This document shows, one piece after another, positions 1 through 8,284 of a stretch of DNA of 64,000 bases; positions within the stretch are counted from its first letter, which is position 1, and every line of letters begins with the position of its first letter. Source of the DNA: Limibacter armeniacum. GTDB lineage: Bacteria > Bacteroidota > Bacteroidia > Cytophagales > Flammeovirgaceae. Location: the NCBI RefSeq assembly GCF_036880985.1, contig NZ_JBAJNO010000009.1:620001-684000 (forward strand), read 5' to 3'. Under the pieces are notes generated by a model. The model did not search any database. It was given only the letters and a program-made list of their open reading frames with translations, and was not told the DNA's origin. Position numbers and translations under genes: made by a program.

Positions 1-437
1 AGTTTTGGAATATCCTGCTCACCACCGTCTGCCGAGTAAACCCTTACGGCACTGGCATAGGCGGGAATGTCTGTGAATGAAATCTCCATCAGCTCACTGT
101 GCATGATGGACATGAACTGCTGTCCTGGCAGGATGTCTTTAGGGTCATCGGACAACTCAATAGGATCAATTCCCATACTTACCGCCCTGATCGCCCCATC
201 ATCCACCAGCTGCTTGATTCTCTGAGCCTCAGGTGTGCTGGCAAAGACCGGGGAGCCATACATCTCATCGTTTTCCTTGGTGATATCCTCCCAGTAGCCG
301 ATCACTTCACCACGCTTGTGGTTGAAGAGCATGACCGGATTCTCATTGAAGTTTTCCAGCTTAATTCCACTGACCATCACACGTCCTTTCTTCCTGTTGA
401 GGCCCGAGTCAGCTATCCTGAATCTTTTCTTTTCCAT
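1..437 (-). CDS. Phage prohead protease (partial, runs off the left edge)
   Basis: Reading the minus strand from ATG at 437 gives 145 open codons to the window edge. The protein starts MEKKRFRIAD and contains VMLFNHKRGEVIGYW (about residues 35-49), a middle segment ending GAIRAVSMGI and the motif EISFTDIPA. This is the usual layout of HK97-type (U35) prohead proteases: N-terminal strand with NHK, and a late S/T-DIPA motif near the catalytic serine region. In that family the enzyme cleaves the scaffold and capsid N-termini during head maturation. It diverges from the terminase genes, so capsid and further morphogenesis genes probably continue leftwards outside the window. The start is the first ATG after the divergent gap; an upstream alternative was not seen. 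Confidence 0.85.
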   Translation of the reverse strand, partial: MEKKRFRIADSGLNRKKGRVMVSGIKLENFNENPVMLFNHKRGEVIGYWEDITKENDEMYGSPVFASTPEAQRIKQLVDDGAIRAVSMGIDPIELSDDPKDILPGQQFMSIMHSELMEISFTDIPAYASAVRVYSADGGEQDIPK

Positions 438-628
438 ACAGCAGATTCTTTTGAAAACAAATCAACCGAAACCGTGAAGGGGGTGCAAACCGTGTTTCCC
501 TAATTGATCAAATAATGAGCTATTGGTTAAATATTTGAGCGATTAGGAAAACTCACTTCGCATAGCCAATGATAAATGCTGAGTTTTGGGCAGAGACAAT
601 AATTCAGGTTTTATCAGGTATCGAAACT
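438..628. promoter_or_regulatory. Divergent intergenic region between the two late phage transcripts
   Basis: This 191-base gap separates the leftward protease gene from the rightward terminase gene and must hold late promoters for both directions. It is more A+T rich than its neighbours. An imperfect Bacteroidota-type -7 element, AATATTTG, lies near 523-530 on the plus strand; no convincing -33 element was identified. Confidence 0.35.
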
Positions 629-1138
629 ATGGCTAAGAAGAAGACGCTCTCCGACAAGCAACGCAGGTTTTGTGAGGAGTACATCATTGACTGGAACGCC
701 ACCCGTGCAGCAATCGCAGCGGGATATAGTGAGCGCACAGCCTACAGCATGGGCAATGAGAACCTGAAAAAACCTGAAATACAGGAAGTGCTCAACGAGC
801 TTAGGACAGACATTGCCAAACAGGCTGGACTCTCTGCCTTGAAGGTGGCACTGGAGCTGAAGAAGATTGCTTTTGCCTCTCCAGCCAACCTGCGGAAGGA
901 CTGGCGGGAATTGAAGGACTGGGAAGACCTTACTGAAGATGAGAAGGCTGCCATTTCTGCTATCAGGGTTAACAATAAGTTTGACAAGGATGGTCTCCAC
1001 TTGATTGAGGAGGTCAATTACGAGATGTACAACAAGCTCAAGGCACTGGAGATGCTTAACAAGCAATTGGGCTTCAATGAGCCGGACAAGCAGGAGATTT
1101 CAATCAATGATGGGGAGATAACGGTAAACTATAAATGA
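629..1138 (+). CDS. Phage terminase small subunit
   Basis: 169 residues starting MAKKKTLSDKQRRF. The N-terminal 60 residues carry the DNA-binding helix-turn-helix signature of the Terminase_2/XtmA family: LSDKQRRFCEEYI, then NATRAAIAAGYS and KKPEIQEVL. The C-terminal part is helical and ends close to the large subunit. It binds the packaging site on phage DNA and brings it to the large subunit. The open frame reaches back to an ATG at 569, but ATG 629 fits family length and the typical N-terminus. It overlaps the next gene by four bases (ATGA), which suggests translational coupling. Confidence 0.85.
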   Translation: MAKKKTLSDKQRRFCEEYIIDWNATRAAIAAGYSERTAYSMGNENLKKPEIQEVLNELRTDIAKQAGLSALKVALELKKIAFASPANLRKDWRELKDWEDLTEDEKAAISAIRVNNKFDKDGLHLIEEVNYEMYNKLKALEMLNKQLGFNEPDKQEISINDGEITVNYK

Positions 1139-2559
1139 CGGTAAACTTTGACAGGCACTTATTCAATCCACTCTACTGGCATATCGATGCTGCGTTCAAG
1201 GACCCGTCCATCAGGTTTGTTTTCATCTATGGCGGTTCCTCTGCGGCCAAGACCTACAGTATGGTGCAGCGGGTGGTGGTGGAGGCATTGGCTGAGGGCA
1301 ACCGCACAATGGTGGTCAGGAAGTTCAGTACCGACATTGACGACTCAATCTATGCCGACTTCAAGAAGGTCATCAGTGACTGGGAACTGGACCCGCTTTA
1401 TAGGATTATCCGGAGACAGATTGAGAGCAAAAGCAATGGGCTGATTCGTTTCCGAGGCTTGGATGACTCGGAAAAGATCAAGGGGATTTCCTCCTTCAAG
1501 AGGGTGCTGCTTGAAGAGATGACCCAGTTTGATTATGAGGATTTCAAGCAGACCAGAAAACGTCTGAGGGGAATGCCCGGTCAGCAGATTGTTGGCCTAT
1601 GGAACCCGATTGATGAAGGCCACTGGATCAAGAAACATGTGCTGGATAACGAGCAGTGGATTGAACAACCCAAACACATAGAAGGGATTGAGTACAGCGA
1701 GCTTTCTGAGGAGAGCTTCAAGCGTATCAATGTTGACGGGGACATGATGCTGATCAAGACCACTTACCTGGACAACTACTGGGTGGTGGGGCATCCTGAT
1801 GGGGAGCATGGTTTCTATGACGAGCACACGGTAAAGGACTTTGAGCGGGACAAGAAATTTGACCGCAACTACTATAATATCTATGCCTTGGGCGACTGGG
1901 GTAAGCTAGATACTGGAGCGGAATTCTACCGCCATTTCAGGCCAAACCTTCACACTGGGAAGGTTGATTACAATCCAGAATTGCCACTTCACCTCTCCTT
2001 TGATGAGAACGTGAACCCGCATCCTACCTGTACGGTATGGCAGGCGGAAGGTAAAAGGGCTTGGCAGATTGATGAGATATGCCCTGAGTCTCCCAATAAC
2101 AGCTTTGCCCATGTGGTGATGGACATCAAGTCCAAGTACAAGAACCATCAGGCAGGCATGTTCCTTTATGGGGATTCGACCAGCCGGAAATCAGATGCCA
2201 AGCTGGAAAAGGGCTACAACCTTTACAGGGTACTGAAGCGGGACCTGAAACAGTACAGCCCTCAGGTCAGGGTACCGAAAGCCAACCCTTCGGTGGTGAT
2301 GAGGGGGGAGTTTATCAACAGGATATTCTTTGAGGAATACGAAGGCATTGAGGTGGTGATAGCAGACCACTGCAAGAAATCCATTGATGATGTGAAATAC
2401 GTCAAGCAGGCACCGGACGGCAAGAAATTCAAGGAAATGGTGACCGATTCCACCACAGGGGTCAGGTATGAGAAATACGGGCACTGTTCGGACTCCATGG
2501 ACTATTTCCTGTGCCGCTACTTTGAGACCGAATACAACAAGTACAGAAAAGGACGATAG
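1135..2559 (+). CDS. Phage terminase large subunit (PBSX-type)
   Basis: 474 residues. The ATPase domain begins near residue 25; the Walker A-like loop GGSSAAKTYS at 33-42 is the degenerate form typical of PBSX/Terminase_3 proteins. A nuclease half follows, with SFDENVNPHPTC near 290 and YGDSTS near 340 as plausible acidic metal-binding segments. It pumps DNA into the prohead and cuts concatemers. It starts inside the stop of the small subunit and is followed immediately by the DUF1320-like gene, all in one operon. The length is normal for the family. Confidence 0.9.
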   Translation: MTVNFDRHLFNPLYWHIDAAFKDPSIRFVFIYGGSSAAKTYSMVQRVVVEALAEGNRTMVVRKFSTDIDDSIYADFKKVISDWELDPLYRIIRRQIESKSNGLIRFRGLDDSEKIKGISSFKRVLLEEMTQFDYEDFKQTRKRLRGMPGQQIVGLWNPIDEGHWIKKHVLDNEQWIEQPKHIEGIEYSELSEESFKRINVDGDMMLIKTTYLDNYWVVGHPDGEHGFYDEHTVKDFERDKKFDRNYYNIYALGDWGKLDTGAEFYRHFRPNLHTGKVDYNPELPLHLSFDENVNPHPTCTVWQAEGKRAWQIDEICPESPNNSFAHVVMDIKSKYKNHQAGMFLYGDSTSRKSDAKLEKGYNLYRVLKRDLKQYSPQVRVPKANPSVVMRGEFINRIFFEEYEGIEVVIADHCKKSIDDVKYVKQAPDGKKFKEMVTDSTTGVRYEKYGHCSDSMDYFLCRYFETEYNKYRKGR

Positions 2560-2973
2560 ATGGCCACATTCCTGACAGAAAGCGACTATAGGCACCTGAT
2601 CAAGGGTGTCAACCTGCAGCACCTTATTGATGAGGATCCATTGGTGTTGGACATGGCAGAGACGGCTGCCATTGCCAAGGTGAAGAACTACATCCACCAG
2701 AAGTTTGATGTGGATGCCATCTTCTCGGCAACCGGTACAGACCGTGACCCCGACATCATGGAACACTGCATCAATATCGTGCTGTACCGACTTCACAAGA
2801 AAGCGCCAATAATGCCTGAGGATATCCTTTACGACTACAACAACACCCTCGCATATCTGGAAAAAGTGGCAGAGGGCAAGATCGGGCTTATGCTGCCAAG
2901 GGCATTGGAGGAAGACATGGAAACGCCCCGCACACGGTTCAAGTTAACGGCAAACACTAAACGCAGTCACTAA
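2560..2973 (+). CDS. DUF1320/Mu gp36-like head-tail protein
   Basis: 137 residues starting MATFLTESDYRHL, directly after the large terminase stop. The first 110 residues show the helical pattern of the Mu gp36/DUF1320 family: xFLTESDY near the start, an acidic helix with ETAAIAKVKNYI, then DPDIMEHCINIVLYRLHKK. Family members sit with phage neck genes and are thought to help join head and tail; that role is inferred. The stop overlaps the next start by one base. Confidence 0.6.
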   Translation: MATFLTESDYRHLIKGVNLQHLIDEDPLVLDMAETAAIAKVKNYIHQKFDVDAIFSATGTDRDPDIMEHCINIVLYRLHKKAPIMPEDILYDYNNTLAYLEKVAEGKIGLMLPRALEEDMETPRTRFKLTANTKRSH

Positions 2974-5657
2974 TGATACTCGATACCATAAAAGGCTTTT
3001 TGGGAAGAGCGAAACAATCCAAGCAACCCACATCAGGACACCCGACTGAAGAGCAGAAGAAAAGGAAACACGTCTATTCCTCGCCCCGTGAATACAGGGC
3101 AAACATGGAAGTGCAGAAGCTGGAAGATGCCATCAATATCGCCAACCAGCCACCTTATTTCAACCGGTCGGAACTGTACAAACTCTACCTTCAAACCGTC
3201 AAGGACAATAAGGTTTCAGCTGAGTTGCGCACCACGGTTGCCAAGATATTGGAAGAGCCTTTTGTACTGGTGGATGAGAAGGGCAATGTCAACAAGAAAA
3301 AGACCAACCAGCTGAAGAACGCCTGGTTCTTTTCTGCCATGCGGGAGATTCTCCGCACAGAGTTCTGGGGCGTGACAGTGCTTGACTTCTTCTGGCAGGA
3401 CAATGGGGAGGTCCAAAAGGTGAAAGCTGCACCACGCTGGTCAGTCAATCCCCAGACAGGGCTGGTGCTGTTTGACCCAAACAACCCAACTTTTGGGATA
3501 CCTTACCGGGAGGAACCATTCAGCCTGAATGTGCTTGAGTTTGGGGAAGTGGATAACCTTGGACTGCTGGAGAACATTGCCCGTGAATCAATCTGGAAAC
3601 TAAACGCAAGGCGAGATATGGCACAGCACAGTGAGCAGTTTGCCATGCCTTGGACAGTTGGCAAGCTGGATGGTGCGGATGATGAGGAGGAGAATAAATT
3701 CATTGACAAGGTGGCCAATTCAGGAAGCAATAAGGTCCTGACCATTGATGTTGATGACGAGGTCGACCTGGTCTACGACTCCCGCTCCAAGCCGCATGAG
3801 ATTTACATGAATATCCGTGAGGCCTGCAATGAGGAAATCTCATGGGGCATTTCTGGACAAACTGGCACCAGCTCAAGCCAAGCCGGAAGCGGATATGCAG
3901 AAGCCAAGGTACATGAGAACACCAGCAGTGCCTACAAGATGGAAAGGATGCGCAACCTCTCATTTGAGATCACGGACAGGGTACTGCCTTTCCTGACCGA
4001 AAGGCAAGGACCTTATAACTTCAAGGGTTTACGCTTTGTGTTCTCGGCCTTGCTGGATGAGGAAAAAAGACCTGAACAGGAAAGGGAGGCTGAAGACCAG
4101 AAGGAGAAAACGCAGGAAGGCAAGAAAGAGGATATGCGTTTTTTTTCGGTAGCCCCTCAGCTGCACATGGCACTGGGGGGAATGGATGCGAATGCTGTTG
4201 AAACCTTTGACCTGTCAGAAGAAACAGACAAGTTACTTTCTGACCTGCTCAGTATTGCAAGGCTGATCTATGCCGGGGCTGATATCCCATTTCCCCAAGC
4301 AATGGTTTCCCGAACAGCTGGATTGCTTTGGGAAGGGGTGCAGGAAGGGTATGGCAAAAGCCTTGACTCAGTGGAGTACAACAGTCCGGACTTCAGGATG
4401 CTGGAAAGCCTGAAAGAGAATGTTTTTGTGTTTTCCGGATTCAAGACCTATCACCAGTTGAAGGAAGTCAGCGGTATGCTGATGGATCCTGACACTGGAG
4501 AGAAACGCCCATTCAACGTCTTCCGTGATGCGGTGGAGGCTGTCCACGGTCAGTACAACAAGAATTACCTTCGTGCCGAGTACAACAATGCTGTAGCTAC
4601 CAGCCGAATGTCAAGCAAGTGGATGCAGTTCTACAAGGACAAGGACACCCATGTACTGAGGTATGAGACTGTTGGAGACGGAAGGGTAAGGCCACAGCAT
4701 GCCAGGCTGGATAATATCACATTGGAAATGGATGACCCATTCTGGGGCAAGTACTTCCCACCAAACGGATGGGCTTGCCGATGTGATGTAAGAAAGGTGA
4801 TGAAGGAACGTGCCGGAACACTTTCCAACTCTGCGAATGCCATGAAGGCTGGAGAGCTCGCAACGAACAATCAAACAATGTTCCGATTCAACCCCGCAAA
4901 AGATGGTGTGGTATTCCCTGACAATCATCCATACTATTCCAATGTACCGGCAAAGGAAGCTGGGGAAATAAAGAAGAAAGGCAAGCAACTTGCTGCCAAG
5001 GATACACCTTCATCTAAACCGGCAGGCACGCCTGTTTCTTCTGCATTCTCAAGTGTAAGCCGAAACATCAACAAGGAATACAAGGAAGCCCTTCGGGTAC
5101 TGGACAGCATCCATGGTGATGGGGTGCTGGATCAGATACCATTCAAGGGAACCAGTCGCATGAATGCCTATGGTTATTTCCGTCACTACATCAACGGAAC
5201 ACCAATAGAGATAAAGATCAATACCACAGGTGACCACAAGGAACTGACCATCTGGCATGAGATCGGGCACTTTCTGGACTATCAGGCATTGGGAAGTAAA
5301 AACAGGTTTGAGACTGGCAACAGGACTGGAAACCTGATGAAAGATTTCTTTACGGCTGTTGATGACAGTAAAGCCATCAAGTCACTGAAGGAGTCGCTCA
5401 ACAGTGGGGTGTTGAATGGTGAGCCTATTTATGGGAATATGCGTAAACACCTTCGATACCTGATCAGTAAAGACGAAATTTGGGCAAGGGCTTACAGCCA
5501 GTATATTGCCCAGGTAAGTGGGGAGCAACGCTTCCTTGATATGGTCAGGGTGCAGGCGGAGAAAACAATCCCATACCAGTGGAGCGAAGAGGACTTTGCT
5601 CCTATAGCGAAAGAAATCACCAAACTACTAAAAGCAAAAGGATGGATAAGAAACTAG
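2973..5657 (+). CDS. Fused portal (DUF935) / F-like minor head protein with C-terminal HExxH domain
   Basis: 894 residues. Residues about 40-470 resemble DUF935 portal proteins (Mu gp29 family), with WFFSAMREILRTEFWG and SWGISGQTGTSSS segments. Residues about 500-620 match the Mu F/SPP1 gp7 head morphogenesis domain, ending in the conserved PPNGWACRCDV at 596-606. A third domain after a linker (about 690-894) has HEIGH at 762-766 and an EIWARAYS helix with Glu835, the layout of a zincin metallopeptidase. Mu encodes portal and F separately, so this is a natural fusion. The third domain could process head proteins or be delivered with the DNA; neither is shown here. The fusion has no internal stop. 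Confidence 0.8.
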   Translation: MILDTIKGFLGRAKQSKQPTSGHPTEEQKKRKHVYSSPREYRANMEVQKLEDAINIANQPPYFNRSELYKLYLQTVKDNKVSAELRTTVAKILEEPFVLVDEKGNVNKKKTNQLKNAWFFSAMREILRTEFWGVTVLDFFWQDNGEVQKVKAAPRWSVNPQTGLVLFDPNNPTFGIPYREEPFSLNVLEFGEVDNLGLLENIARESIWKLNARRDMAQHSEQFAMPWTVGKLDGADDEEENKFIDKVANSGSNKVLTIDVDDEVDLVYDSRSKPHEIYMNIREACNEEISWGISGQTGTSSSQAGSGYAEAKVHENTSSAYKMERMRNLSFEITDRVLPFLTERQGPYNFKGLRFVFSALLDEEKRPEQEREAEDQKEKTQEGKKEDMRFFSVAPQLHMALGGMDANAVETFDLSEETDKLLSDLLSIARLIYAGADIPFPQAMVSRTAGLLWEGVQEGYGKSLDSVEYNSPDFRMLESLKENVFVFSGFKTYHQLKEVSGMLMDPDTGEKRPFNVFRDAVEAVHGQYNKNYLRAEYNNAVATSRMSSKWMQFYKDKDTHVLRYETVGDGRVRPQHARLDNITLEMDDPFWGKYFPPNGWACRCDVRKVMKERAGTLSNSANAMKAGELATNNQTMFRFNPAKDGVVFPDNHPYYSNVPAKEAGEIKKKGKQLAAKDTPSSKPAGTPVSSAFSSVSRNINKEYKEALRVLDSIHGDGVLDQIPFKGTSRMNAYGYFRHYINGTPIEIKINTTGDHKELTIWHEIGHFLDYQALGSKNRFETGNRTGNLMKDFFTAVDDSKAIKSLKESLNSGVLNGEPIYGNMRKHLRYLISKDEIWARAYSQYIAQVSGEQRFLDMVRVQAEKTIPYQWSEEDFAPIAKEITKLLKAKGWIRN

Positions 5658-5821
5658 AAAAAATCAGGGCCAAGGTTGAGAAAAACGAGCAACTGACAAG
5701 GGAAGAGGAAAAGCTGTGGCTAAAGCACACCACTAATCTTTCCGATTTGGAAATCGAGTTTATTCTGGATGGTAGCAAACCTAAGCAGGATACTGATCCA
5801 GACATTGACACAATTGCATGA
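5642..5821 (+). CDS. Small charged phage protein
   Basis: 59 residues starting MDKKLEKIRAKVEK; highly charged, one predicted long helix, acidic tail ending DTIA. It overlaps the end of the portal fusion by 16 bases and the next gene by four bases, which supports it as a real member of the operon. The frame is open further upstream (5579), but that part reads out of frame across the portal gene and looks non-coding. No family recognised. Confidence 0.55.
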   Translation: MDKKLEKIRAKVEKNEQLTREEEKLWLKHTTNLSDLEIEFILDGSKPKQDTDPDIDTIA

Positions 5822-6378
5822 GTCACAAAAACAAAATTGATAAGCTTCGCTCCAATCTGGCAAACGTACTCAGGCGATTGCCCGAAGAACTGGCAGAGAT
5901 AGCCTTGGACTATACCCGTGATGCCTTCAAGAAGGAAGCATGGGATGGTAAGCCATGGCCTGAAAGGAAAAATGATGGGCAGCGTTCACGCCTATTTAAA
6001 TCCGGCTCTTCAAGGGAGAAGGTCAGAAGCAAAAGCCGTGGTCTATTGGTTCAGTCGGGTGACCTCCGCCGTTCTGTCAGGATATTGAAAGTGGGAATAG
6101 ATAGCTTTACCATTGGTACAGACCGCCGCTATGCCAAGGCCCATAATGAGGGAGATACCATTTCCCATCCCGGTGGAACCCCTTACAAGATATTGACAGA
6201 CAAAAAAGGTGATACAAGATTGGCTTGGATGCGAAAGGTCAATGCTGCCAATGCTTCGGGATTTACCAAGCCACACCCGATCAAGATACCACAGCGGCAG
6301 TTTATCGGAAAGTCTGAGGAATTGCTCAGGGAAATGAGACAGCATTATATCAACCGTATCAGCGCAGTATTCAGATGA
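5818..6378 (+). CDS. Phage virion morphogenesis protein (Mu gpG / P2 gpS type)
   Basis: 186 residues. The features of the phage virion morphogenesis family are present: an N-terminal helix, DAFKKEAWDGKPWPER around residues 36-51, LLVQSGDLRRSVR near 77-89, RRYAKAHNEG near 101-110, and IPQRQFIG near the C-terminus. Family members (gpG of Mu, gpS of P2) act in tail completion or head-tail joining. It is coupled to both neighbours by ATGA overlaps (5818-5821 and 6375-6378). Confidence 0.85.
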   Translation: MSHKNKIDKLRSNLANVLRRLPEELAEIALDYTRDAFKKEAWDGKPWPERKNDGQRSRLFKSGSSREKVRSKSRGLLVQSGDLRRSVRILKVGIDSFTIGTDRRYAKAHNEGDTISHPGGTPYKILTDKKGDTRLAWMRKVNAANASGFTKPHPIKIPQRQFIGKSEELLREMRQHYINRISAVFR

Positions 6379-6812
6379 GCAGAAAACAATTATTCAAGAC
6401 ACTGGCAGAGACCATTATCACAGGCATGCCCGCCATCAAAAGGGTGTCCCGATACAAGCGGCAATTTGAGGAGGACACCGATGAGAATACGGCATCCTTC
6501 CCATGGATTGCAGTGCAGTTTGCTGATACAGGGTACGAGAACCAAAGCAGTTGCGGACAGAAAGCCAAAGCCGAGGTGATATTCCATATCTCACATGACG
6601 AATATAAGTACTCGTATATGGATCGCCTTGAGGGCAACACTTTCCTCCATGAGGATGGCTTTGATGTGGATGACCTTTCAGACGAGCTGTGGAAGATCCT
6701 ATCCCACTCAGGAATGATGTTAGAGAGGATTGGTGATTCAGACATAAGGCAAGTTGGAAAGGTCAGAACCATACAATCCAGATACAGGGTAACCTATGCA
6801 GTTTGTTGCTGA
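6375..6812 (+). CDS. Putative phage neck/tail-end protein
   Basis: 145 residues starting MSRKQLFKTLAETI. A mixed alpha/beta protein with FPWIAVQFADTGYE and AEVIFHISHDEY strands and a helix DDLSDELWKIL. By position after the gpG-like gene and by size it could be a tail terminator or Mu gp37-like protein, but no decisive motif is seen. It is the last gene of this co-directional run and its end overlaps the convergent minus gene by 19 bases. Confidence 0.5.
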   Translation: MSRKQLFKTLAETIITGMPAIKRVSRYKRQFEEDTDENTASFPWIAVQFADTGYENQSSCGQKAKAEVIFHISHDEYKYSYMDRLEGNTFLHEDGFDVDDLSDELWKILSHSGMMLERIGDSDIRQVGKVRTIQSRYRVTYAVCC

Positions 6813-7033
6813 AGATAGCCACCTTCAGGCCTGTTACGGTAAATCTTGTAAATGGTATTGAATGAAAGGTCAAACTCCACAGCAGCATCCTGCAGGATAT
6901 CATCGTAGCGGATATTGATATGGGTACGCAAATGGCGGTACCGATCGGCACGCTCCTGATACTTGCTGTTGATAAACTGACAGATACGCTCATAACGGCG
7001 AAGGGTATTGTTTTTACGGACAGAATTGCTCAT
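6794..7033 (-). CDS. Small helix-turn-helix-like phage protein
   Basis: 79 residues from ATG 7033 (an upstream ATG at 7045 would add four residues). Basic N-terminus RRYERICQFINSKY, then DDILQDAAVEFDLSFNTIYKIYRNR, which has the spacing of a helix-turn-helix with the recognition helix at FNTIYKIYRN. It is convergent with the late operon. A regulator is plausible from the motif; its target is unknown. Confidence 0.5.
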   Translation of the reverse strand: MSNSVRKNNTLRRYERICQFINSKYQERADRYRHLRTHINIRYDDILQDAAVEFDLSFNTIYKIYRNRPEGGYLQQQTA

Positions 7034-7095
7034 TAAAAAAGTCATTTTAGTGTACCATAAAGTTAATATATTTTCTTAATCGTTTAAACAGTTTT

Positions 7096-7344
7096 ATGAT
7101 GAAACCATTTAAAGAGACGAAGTTCGGCAAAGCGCTGATCTCATTTGGCAACGGTGTAATGGGTGGGTTACCGCTCCTATCTGTTGTAGTTCCTGATGTT
7201 GTACGAAGCTCCAAAGGCTTGACCAAGGAAGGTCAGACGGACTGGGTACAGCTGATTACAACTGTAGTCACCGCTCTGGCTGCCATTGCATTGGTATTGG
7301 GCAAGATCACACCTGAGCAATACCAGCTGCTGATTGGTAGCTAA
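7096..7344 (+). CDS. Small membrane protein, candidate holin
   Basis: 82 residues starting MMKPFKETKFGKAL. Two hydrophobic stretches, about residues 13-36 (with GLPLLSVVVPDVV) and 50-69 (TTVVTALAAIALVLG), separated by a charged loop. Two membrane segments, small size and location just before the endolysin-like region suggest a holin. No family was recognised, so this rests on topology and context. Confidence 0.5.
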   Translation: MMKPFKETKFGKALISFGNGVMGGLPLLSVVVPDVVRSSKGLTKEGQTDWVQLITTVVTALAAIALVLGKITPEQYQLLIGS

Positions 7345-7356
7345 TAGAGCAAAAAA

Positions 7357-7386
7357 AACACCTTACTACAAAGTGCAGAAGGTGTT
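7357..7386 (-). terminator. Hairpin with U-tract on the minus strand
   Basis: AACACCTT (7357-7364) pairs with AAGGTGTT (7379-7386) across a 14-base loop. The A8 run just before the left arm would be the U-tract on minus-strand RNA. It would stop leftward read-through from the STAND ATPase gene before it enters the late genes. Confidence 0.45.
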
Positions 7387-7522
7387 GTCCCTATCAATAA
7401 AAATGAGTTTTTACCTATGAATTTTCCACGACTCATAGCGTATATGTTTAATCGTTATGTCCTTCCTAAATATAGCTTTTTTTATTTTTAAATTCTTTCA
7501 AACGACTAAGCAATTATACAAA

Positions 7523-7930
7523 ATGATCAAAGGGATACTTACACGCTTGCAAGATGACGGTGTACAGACACTTGGCCGTCTACATGTTTACAATGGCATT
7601 AACCAACTGATGGAAGCCTGCACACTGGAGCTGTCAGACAAGAGCAACCAAAGAAACATCAGCTGTATTCCAAGGGGCACTTACACAGTAACTCCACGAA
7701 AAACAGAGAAACGAGGCTGGCACTTTGAAATCACGGGAGTACCTGGACGCACCTTTATCCTGATCCATCCGGGCAACTACTACACCCATATCCAAGGCTG
7801 TGTGCTGCTGGGTGATAAGCATGTAGATATTAACCGAGATGGCAGGAAAGACGTAACCAACTCCACTAAAACCTGCAAAACACTATGGGACAGTATTGGT
7901 GAGCAGGAGTGGCAACTGCAAATTATCTGA
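7523..7930 (+). CDS. DUF5675 family phage protein (endolysin-region)
   Basis: 135 residues starting MIKGILTRLQDDGVQTLG. The pattern of the DUF5675 family is visible: DGVQTLGRLHVYNG near the start, CTLELSDKSNQRNISCIPRGTY, FILIHPGNYYTHIQGCVLLG, and a helix STKTCKTLWDSIG. These proteins are common near lysis genes of Bacteroidota phages; some are suspected to be peptidoglycan-active because of conserved His and Cys/Asp residues, but the activity is unproven. The frame is open back to 7457; the leader there is very hydrophobic (FLNIAFFIFKFF), so a longer, membrane-anchored form starting at 7457 cannot be ruled out. Confidence 0.65.
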   Translation: MIKGILTRLQDDGVQTLGRLHVYNGINQLMEACTLELSDKSNQRNISCIPRGTYTVTPRKTEKRGWHFEITGVPGRTFILIHPGNYYTHIQGCVLLGDKHVDINRDGRKDVTNSTKTCKTLWDSIGEQEWQLQII

Positions 7931-7948
7931 TCGTAAAAGTGAACAGCT

Positions 7949-8185
7949 ATGAATAACACAATCGTAAGTAAGATGATGCTACTATCTGTGCCACTATTCG
8001 CCAATATGGATTTATTGCAAGTGCCAGTAGCAGAGTTTGAAGGATTAACCGCTTTTGTGGGGAAGTTGACGTTGGATACAGCCCTTATTCTTGCAGTAAT
8101 TAGACTTGATAAGCGAAATCAGGAGAAGGATAAACAGATACAAAGCATGTTTGAGAAGATGCTGGAGAAAAAAAGGACTGACTAA
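7949..8185 (+). CDS. Small membrane protein with charged tail, BhlA/holin-like
   Basis: 78 residues. A hydrophobic N-terminal half with a segment around TLDTALILAVIRL (residues 41-53), followed by a charged helical tail (DKRNQEKDKQIQ to the end). The shape matches BhlA/UviB-type holin-like proteins, although their membrane segment is usually closer to the N-terminus. With the 7096 gene it could form a holin/antiholin pair; this is inference. The last gene before the large inverted repeat. Confidence 0.45.
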   Translation: MNNTIVSKMMLLSVPLFANMDLLQVPVAEFEGLTAFVGKLTLDTALILAVIRLDKRNQEKDKQIQSMFEKMLEKKRTD

Positions 8186-8208
8186 TACTTTAATTTAGTT
8201 GATAATGC

Positions 8209-8271
8209 TTATCACAAATACTCTTGTATGAATAATTAAGATACAATAACATACAAAAGTATTTGTGATAA
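8209..8271. terminator. 22-bp inverted repeat, likely bidirectional terminator
   Basis: Arms 8209-8230 and 8250-8271 pair over 22 bases with a single mismatch, around a 19-base loop. It lies between the convergent lysis genes and the STAND ATPase gene. Shape and place fit a bidirectional terminator; there is no strong U-tract, so a protein-binding or recombination site remains possible. Confidence 0.55.
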
Positions 8272-8284
8272 ATATGCTTTTAAG

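Noticed and set aside
1-13. 13-bp match between window start and 19313-19326
   Set aside because: Too short to be an att site; the first copy is inside the protease gene.
569-628. 20-residue extension of the small terminase
   Set aside because: ATG 629 fits the family start; the extension has no similarity.
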